From positions 1 to 6,866 of the forward strand of contig SKHS01000244.1 in the NCBI GenBank assembly GCA_007116835.1: a stretch of 6,866 nucleotides of DNA, read 5' to 3'. This DNA comes from Halomonas sp. GTDB taxonomy: Bacteria > Pseudomonadota > Gammaproteobacteria > Pseudomonadales > Halomonadaceae. A model generated the notes under the pieces. It saw only the letters and a program-made list of their open reading frames with translations, had not been told where the DNA came from and ran no database searches. The position numbers and the translations under genes are program-made. Position 1 is the stretch's first letter; each line of letters starts with the position of its first letter. Below, piece by piece: positions 4,987 through 6,866 of the stretch.

Positions 4987-6642
4987 TCAGTCGTCACTGC
5001 GTTGGCGTTGGTAGTTGGCAACGTTAATGGTGCCTGTTTCACCGCTGGTTAGGGCGGCAAGCATAGGCGCTGCATGACGTTGGAAAGCAATCAATGAATT
5101 GCCGCTTAGGCTGGTGTTTTCCGGCAAATCGACCGTCATTGCATTAACAGGGGTGTTGTTAACGATGACCTCGTAGTGAAGGTGAGGCCCTGTGCTACGC
5201 CCTGTATTGCCTGAAAGTGCAATGCGTTCTCCCATCTCAACGCGCTCACCCTGATTGACTAACGGGCGGGATAGGTGCAGGTAACGGGTTCGATAGCCGT
5301 TATCATGGCGAACCACGATGTAACGGCCAGCAGCATGATGGTTACCAACCCGCTCAACGCGGCCATTGGCAGGCGCAACAATCGGCGTCCCAACGGGCAT
5401 TGCAAAGTCAGTGCCGTTATGAGGGCTGATTCGGCCAGTGACCGGGTGCTTGCGGCGAGGGTTGAAACCGGAGCTTAAGCGGTAGTTACCTTCAAATGGG
5501 TAGCGTGCAAACGCAGGATCTAAACTACTGCCTTCCGGAGTATAAAAATTATCGTCGTTGGCATTGCGAACGAGGGTTAAATCCATGCGCTCGCCATCAT
5601 ATTGCACCGCTAAGACCCGGGAATCGAGTGGCTGTCCATCAATCATGTCAGACTCAATCAGCACCTGGAAGCGATCGCCACGGCGGCTGTCGCGCCGAAA
5701 ATCAAGCTTCTTTTCAAGCAGGCGAGTGAGCTCAGTCACATTGCTGCTAGTTAAGCCGGTGGCCTGCGCAGAGCGGGCAAAGCTACCACTGATACTACCC
5801 GCGTAAAGTCGTTGAACCGCTTCGCCCTGGCGTTCGATCGTGGTAACGGCAAAATCCGTTTCTTCACGCTCTAACAACACACCGTCACGCACATTCTTCA
5901 TCATGCGTAATGACAACAATCGACCATCTTCATCTAACTGATAGTCAAAACTATGGCCTGCTTGCCAATGGGTAAAAATACGTGGATCAGGTAGGTCTTC
6001 CAGAAGCGCAATGACTTCGCTGTAGCCAAGGCCCAGTTTATTTTGTGCAATTAGCGCAAATGTTTCGCCAGATTCAACAAGGTGCGTTTTCCACTTAGGT
6101 ACAAAAGGCTCATCGACGGCGAGCTCAAGTTCCAGAAATGAAATGTCGTCGAATAACTCAACGCCATAATCTTCATAAGACGTAGCATCGGCAATATCAG
6201 CGGAGGCTGTATCGTCGATATTGAGCATGCCGCTGGTAAGCGTGCCTAGCACAATTGCCATATGCAGCGCCCCATCATCTAGCTGGGCTGCCGGTTTAGG
6301 GTTGCTAGCCATAGAGGCTTCAGCACTGGTAATCATATCTAAGTGGACAAGCTCCGTTGCGGCGAGATCGTCCAGTGGGATGTGGTCCCGCGTGGCGTCG
6401 AGGGCACGTGATGCGCGGTCGATCGCTTCTGCAACAGGGGTGCGCTCTTGGCGCAGCGAAGGAACTCCAGGAGCCGAGTCGCTAGGGAGCGGTAATAACA
6501 CGCTCTCCAGTGAAGTGTGGGGTCGGTTTATATCCTGGTAGGTCGTTATCAATTTTTGTGCGCCCAGCACAGTGACCATGGTGGCCACGGGTAACAGTAA
6601 TAATTTATGCGTGCGGGGCAGCGAATGAAGAATTCGCAACAT
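4987..6642 (-). CDS. mepM: Membrane-anchored M23 peptidoglycan endopeptidase, MepM type
   Basis: This 551-residue zinc metallopeptidase is predicted to cut peptide crosslinks of peptidoglycan in the periplasm, allowing insertion of new material, as known for E. coli MepM. Seen in order: LPRTHK followed by a hydrophobic segment at about 13-28 (membrane anchor); an acidic linker to about 182; an OapA/LysM-like domain at about 183-248 (beginning WKTHLVESGETF); a Csd3-like middle domain at about 249-380; and the M23 (LytM) catalytic domain at about 384-502. Expected zinc ligands are His408 and Asp412 in HNGTD and His489 in GPHLHYE; catalytic histidines are His456 (YLHLS) and His487. All are present, so it should be active. 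The ATG at 6642 is chosen because LPRTHK plus anchor matches the family N-terminus; the ribosome site is weak (GGTGG, 11 bases upstream). An ATG at 6714 would add 24 residues unlike the family. At 551 against about 440 residues for E. coli MepM, the extra length lies mainly in the linker. Confidence 0.93.
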   Translation of the reverse strand: MLRILHSLPRTHKLLLLPVATMVTVLGAQKLITTYQDINRPHTSLESVLLPLPSDSAPGVPSLRQERTPVAEAIDRASRALDATRDHIPLDDLAATELVHLDMITSAEASMASNPKPAAQLDDGALHMAIVLGTLTSGMLNIDDTASADIADATSYEDYGVELFDDISFLELELAVDEPFVPKWKTHLVESGETFALIAQNKLGLGYSEVIALLEDLPDPRIFTHWQAGHSFDYQLDEDGRLLSLRMMKNVRDGVLLEREETDFAVTTIERQGEAVQRLYAGSISGSFARSAQATGLTSSNVTELTRLLEKKLDFRRDSRRGDRFQVLIESDMIDGQPLDSRVLAVQYDGERMDLTLVRNANDDNFYTPEGSSLDPAFARYPFEGNYRLSSGFNPRRKHPVTGRISPHNGTDFAMPVGTPIVAPANGRVERVGNHHAAGRYIVVRHDNGYRTRYLHLSRPLVNQGERVEMGERIALSGNTGRSTGPHLHYEVIVNNTPVNAMTVDLPENTSLSGNSLIAFQRHAAPMLAALTSGETGTINVANYQRQRSDD

Positions 6643-6770
6643 GGGTAAATGGACCACCGAGTTCGTAATAAATAGGTAACATGGATGAAAGTAAACCCAG
6701 GAACCATACCCCATGAGGGTAGAAGTGAACAGACTGTATGCCTATACACCAAACAATGGTTCGGACAGTT
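6643..6770 (-). promoter_or_regulatory. Upstream region of the MepM-type gene
   Basis: These 128 bases precede the chosen start. A short hairpin at 6749-6764 (six pairs, one of them G-T, four-base loop) follows the stop codon of the possible gene at the right edge and could be a weak transcript end. On the minus strand, TTTACT followed 15 bases later by TATTTA (within about 6664-6692) is a poor promoter candidate. Nothing here is strong enough to name a regulator. Confidence 0.3.
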
Positions 6771-6866
6771 TCATGACGCAATAGCGCCGTAGTGGCACAT
6801 CTCGTCAAAGTCAGGTCGGGATTTTATGCGATTGAAGTCCAGACCCAAGTAGGAAGAAAAGCGCTC
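6771..6866 (-). CDS. Possible C-terminal end of an unidentified protein
   Basis: Reading from the right edge on the minus strand, one frame stays open for 31 codons and ends in TGA at 6771-6773. The other two frames on this strand stop early. The peptide ends in FDEMCHYGAIAS, is of mixed composition, and about 60 percent of its third positions are G or C, which is compatible with real coding. I do not recognise the family. An open stretch this short can occur by chance, so this is tentative. If real, its stop lies 128 bases upstream of the MepM-type start on the same strand. Confidence 0.35.
   Translation of the reverse strand, partial: ERFSSYLGLDFNRIKSRPDFDEMCHYGAIAS

Noticed and set aside
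5275..6541. Several plus-strand frames of 67 to 106 codons
   Set aside because: All lie opposite the MepM-type gene, whose domains and zinc ligands are clear.
6643..6714. N-terminal extension of the MepM-type protein to an ATG at 6714
   Set aside because: There is no ribosome site, and the added 24 residues do not resemble the family N-terminus, which fits the ATG at 6642.
6549..6808. Two 67-codon minus-strand frames over the MepM-type start region
   Set aside because: They overlap the MepM-type start in other frames and show no ribosome site or family feature.
6850..6866. Ribosome site AGGAAG for a plus-strand gene starting just past the edge
   Set aside because: No start codon is within the window to judge spacing, and a minus-strand open frame covers the same bases; left undecided.
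1..6866. Depletion of the tetranucleotide CTAG, common in enteric bacteria
   Set aside because: By eye there are about 24 copies, close to random expectation, so there is no depletion and no clear signal.

Overview
The window reads as ordinary chromosomal DNA from a gammaproteobacterium. The gene set (a DUF3734-type patatin, a soluble zinc-binding chemoreceptor relative, two L,D-transpeptidases and a MepM-type endopeptidase), roughly balanced base composition and acidic exported protein segments suggest the Halomonadaceae (Halomonas/Vreelandella type). That placement is an inference from protein character. No rRNA, tRNA, CRISPR array or intact mobile element was found.

Layout, left to right. 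Positions 1-1006 (minus) hold a patatin-like phospholipase cut off by the window edge near its C-terminus. Positions 1103-2200 (minus) hold a soluble protein with a C-terminal zinc-binding CZB domain and a strongly degenerate chemoreceptor signalling hairpin. A 243-base non-coding stretch follows, with a perfect 7+7 dyad just upstream of that gene and an 11-base direct repeat just after the next gene's stop. Positions 2444-3169 (minus) hold an exported L,D-transpeptidase of the YkuD_2 type. It is divergent from 3265-4902 (plus), a periplasmic YcbB/LdtD-type L,D-transpeptidase, across a 95-base shared upstream region. That gene converges on 4987-6642 (minus), a membrane-anchored M23 endopeptidase of the MepM type. 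A perfect 12-base-pair hairpin lies between the two stop codons. The right edge may carry the last 31 codons of another minus-strand gene (stop at 6771-6773), which I do not recognise.

Functionally, the right two thirds is a peptidoglycan-remodelling group. Two different L,D-transpeptidase families would form 3-3 crosslinks or attach other groups to meso-diaminopimelate, and an M23 enzyme would cut crosslinks so new strands can be inserted. The two left genes have no clear link to this work.

The most unusual item is the 1103-2200 product. Its zinc-binding residues are all present, but its receptor tip aligns without gaps to the normal signalling motif while having lost most of the residues that contact CheA/CheW. 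It may be a chemoreceptor-derived sensor that has left the chemotaxis pathway.
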